DNA from: Roseovarius bejariae
Lineage (GTDB): Bacteria > Pseudomonadota > Alphaproteobacteria > Rhodobacterales > Rhodobacteraceae
Assembly (NCBI RefSeq): GCF_009669325.1
Contig: NZ_SZWE01000002.1
Coordinates: forward strand, 310,001 to 374,000
DNA length: 64,000 nt
Direction of reading: 5' to 3'
A program made the position numbers and the translations under genes. Positions 62,396-64,000 of the stretch are shown piece by piece (position 1 is the first letter of the stretch; every line of letters begins with the position of its first letter). The notes under the pieces were generated by a model. The model did not search any database, was not told the DNA's origin, and saw only the letters and a list, made by a program, of their open reading frames with translations.

Positions 62396-62421
62396 TCTTT
62401 TCCAACGGATTGAAACGGCTT

Positions 62422-62448
62422 AAGGGGACGGTATGACACCGTCCCCTT
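62422..62448 (+). other. Hairpin with the rlmI start codon in its loop
   Basis: AAGGGGACGGT-ATGAC-ACCGTCCCCTT is an 11-bp perfect stem. The loop begins with the ATG of rlmI (62433-62435), and the AAGGGG ribosome binding site lies in the stem. It could control translation initiation, or act as a terminator of the lipoprotein gene, although no T tract follows. Confidence 0.65.
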
Positions 62449-63632
62449 ATCCTGTTGTACGTCTGAAACCCAAAGCGCAGGCCCGTACGATCCGGCATGG
62501 CGCCCCTTGGGTCTATGACAACGAGCTGGTTACTGACCGGCGAACCAAGAATCTACAGCCCGGCACGATCGCCCTTCTGGAAGATGCCGAGCGCAAACCC
62601 CTGGCCGTGGTCGCGGTGAACTCCAATTCGCGCATCATGGCGCGGGTGTTGGATCGTGATGTGCAGGCGGCGATTGATGGCAATTGGCTGCGGGACAGGC
62701 TGGCACGTGCCTTGGCCCTGCGTGAGCGCTTGTTCGAGGCGCCGTTTTACCGGCTTGTCCATGCCGAGGCCGATGGCCTTCCGGGTGTGGTGATCGACCG
62801 CTTTGGCGATGTGGCGGTGATCCAGCCCAATGCGGCATGGGCCGAGGGTTTGCTGGATGAGTTGTGCGCTGCCGTGGTCGAGGTGACGGGGGTGAAAACC
62901 GTGCTGAAAAATGCCACCGGGCGAGCGCGGGCCTTGGAAGGACTGGACGAGGAAAACGCGGTTCTGCACGGGAGGGCGCCGGATGGCCCGGTGCCTGTGC
63001 CGATGAATGGCGCGACCTATATGGCCGACCTGACGGGCGGGCAGAAGACCGGGTTGTTTTATGATCAACGCCCCAACCACGCCTTTGCCGCGCGACTGGC
63101 ACAGGGCGCGCGGGTGCTGGATGTGTTCAGCCATGTGGGGGGCTTCTCGCTGGTCTGTTTGGCGCAGGGCGCGCAAAGCGCCGTCGCCGTCGATGGAAGC
63201 CAAGCGGCCTTGGATTTGGCGGCTGAAGGGGCCACGCAGACAGGGGTGGCCGAGCGGTTCGAAACCCGGCGGGGTGATGCCTTCGAGGTGCTGACCGAGA
63301 TGGGCAAAGCGGGCGAAAAATTCGACGTGGTGATTTGCGATCCGCCCGCCTTTGCGCCCAACAAGAAGGCGCTTGAGGCGGGCTTGCGTGCTTATGAACG
63401 CGTGGCGCGGTTGGCGGCGCCCTTGGTGGCCGAGGGTGGGTTCCTGGGGCTGTGCAGTTGTTCGCATGCGGCCGATTTGTCTAAGTTCCGCGGGGCTAGC
63501 GTGCGGGGTATCGGCCGGGGTGGGCGGACGTCGCAACTGATCCACACCGGATTTGCCGGGGCGGACCATCCATTGCATCCGCAACTGGCCGAGTCCGGAT
63601 ACCTGAAATCCCTGTTTTTCCGTTTGGTATGA
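62433..63632 (+). CDS. RlmI-like 23S rRNA (cytosine-C5) methyltransferase
   Basis: A 399-residue SAM methyltransferase with an N-terminal PUA domain (VVRLKPKAQARTIRHGAPWVYDNELV, about 1-75), a middle EEHEE region, and a C-terminal Rossmann domain. Catalytic landmarks: GLFYDQRPNH, VLDVFSHVGGFSLVCLAQGA (SAM motif I), DVVICDPPAFAPNK (motif IV DPP), and the Cys of CSCSHAADLSKF (motif VI). The likely reaction is m5C1962 formation in 23S rRNA. ATG lies in a hairpin loop (62422-62448). The stop overlaps the PIN-domain gene (ATGA). Confidence 0.88.
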   Translation: MTPSPYPVVRLKPKAQARTIRHGAPWVYDNELVTDRRTKNLQPGTIALLEDAERKPLAVVAVNSNSRIMARVLDRDVQAAIDGNWLRDRLARALALRERLFEAPFYRLVHAEADGLPGVVIDRFGDVAVIQPNAAWAEGLLDELCAAVVEVTGVKTVLKNATGRARALEGLDEENAVLHGRAPDGPVPVPMNGATYMADLTGGQKTGLFYDQRPNHAFAARLAQGARVLDVFSHVGGFSLVCLAQGAQSAVAVDGSQAALDLAAEGATQTGVAERFETRRGDAFEVLTEMGKAGEKFDVVICDPPAFAPNKKALEAGLRAYERVARLAAPLVAEGGFLGLCSCSHAADLSKFRGASVRGIGRGGRTSQLIHTGFAGADHPLHPQLAESGYLKSLFFRLV

Positions 63633-64000
63633 AGGCCTTACTGGATACCTGCGTGATCTACCCAACGGTCATGCGACAGATGTTGCTGGGCGTGGCGAAG
63701 CAGGGTGTTTTCACGCCGCTCTGGTCGGCGCGGATCATCGAGGAATGGCAGCGCGCGGCGGTGAAACTGGGGCCAGACGGTGTGGCGCAGGCCGGGGCCG
63801 AAGCGGCGATCCTGGCGGCCAACTGGCCGGGGGCGGAGGTGAGCTACCCGCCGTCGCTGGAGGCGCGGTTGTGGTTGCCCGATGCGGCGGATGTGCATGT
63901 TCTGGCCGCCGCGATTGCCGGGTCGGCGGATATGATCATCACGTTGAATACAAAGGACTTTCCCCGCAATATATTGGCGGAAGAAGGGGTGTCGCGCACA
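63629..64000 (+). CDS. PIN-domain protein, 3' end outside window
   Basis: At least 124 residues of a PIN-type ribonuclease fold. Acidic residues are at Asp6 (MKALLDTCVIYPT), Glu in RIIEEWQRA, Asp in LPDAADVHVLAAAI, and Asp in TLNTKDFPRN, the four expected for Mg-dependent RNA cleavage. The frame is open at base 64000. ATGA overlap with the rlmI stop indicates coupling. A toxin role would need an antitoxin gene, and none precedes it; many Rhodobacterales carry this as a stand-alone gene. Confidence 0.8.
   Translation, partial: MKALLDTCVIYPTVMRQMLLGVAKQGVFTPLWSARIIEEWQRAAVKLGPDGVAQAGAEAAILAANWPGAEVSYPPSLEARLWLPDAADVHVLAAAIAGSADMIITLNTKDFPRNILAEEGVSRT

Noticed and set aside
63629-64000. PIN-domain gene as toxin of a toxin-antitoxin pair
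   Set aside because: The gene upstream is rlmI, not a small antitoxin, and the 3' side is outside the window.

Overview
This window is GC-rich DNA from an alphaproteobacterium, most likely a marine Rhodobacterales/Roseobacter-group member. The evidence is the short-form HisG with its partner HisZ, a DUF1127 gene followed by four CCUCCUCCC-loop sRNA hairpins (the CcsR or cuckoo RNA family of Rhodobacter relatives), an alphaproteobacterial LexA box (GAAC-N7-GAAC), a TRAP transporter of the keto-acid type, and GC-rich codon use that leaves many long empty reading frames opposite real genes.

Layout: 1-2.3 kb holds the end of hisS, then hisZ and hisG, joined by ATGA overlaps. 2.3-4.8 kb has an outer-membrane barrel protein, a TerC-family protein and a metallophosphoesterase, all on the minus strand. 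5.2-13.9 kb is an accessory block: a LuxR-type regulator divergent from five overlapping genes for exported proteins (VWA protein, WG-repeat protein, two small secreted proteins, and a 972-residue metzincin-like protease). 14.1-27.7 kb is mainly housekeeping: pyruvate carboxylase, an FMN-dependent lactate-type dehydrogenase, UvrD/PcrA, ClpS, an RsmC-like methylase, an SDR protein ending in a MITE, HemF, an SLC13/TrkA-C transporter and YebC. 28-32 kb has DUF2867, an exported hypothetical protein, the ArgP/ArgO pair and a DMT permease. A cobalamin riboswitch at about 32.1-32.3 kb precedes an 89-residue unknown protein, followed by Mrp/ApbC.

34-38.9 kb carries the DUF1127-CcsR locus, an M20 peptidase, a polytopic membrane protein and an orphan ABC substrate-binding protein. 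39-44.9 kb has an amidase, a DUF2189 protein, a methyltransferase, a Rieske oxygenase with a coupled small gene, and an XRE-type regulator. 44.9-47.4 kb is ilvH and ilvI behind a ribosome-mediated attenuator with a Leu/Val/Ile leader peptide. 47.7-55.8 kb has a NarL-type two-component pair, a SulP permease without STAS, and a TRAP operon. 56-64 kb has the Bpt aminoacyl transferase, RDD and DUF2852 proteins, YbaK, GlnE, a lipoprotein, RlmI and a truncated PIN-domain gene.

Functional links: Bpt adds the N-terminal residue that ClpS delivers to ClpAP, so both steps of the bacterial N-degron pathway lie here. HisZ is the regulatory partner needed by short HisG. IlvI and IlvH form acetolactate synthase. 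The intergenic DNA is unusually informative. It holds a MITE, three copies of a covarying double hairpin, two copies of a CGTACG triad element with identical spacing, and two arrays of 11-bp phased repeats. The most likely undescribed system is the five-gene exported operon. Other candidates are the riboswitch-controlled small protein and the phased-repeat regulon.
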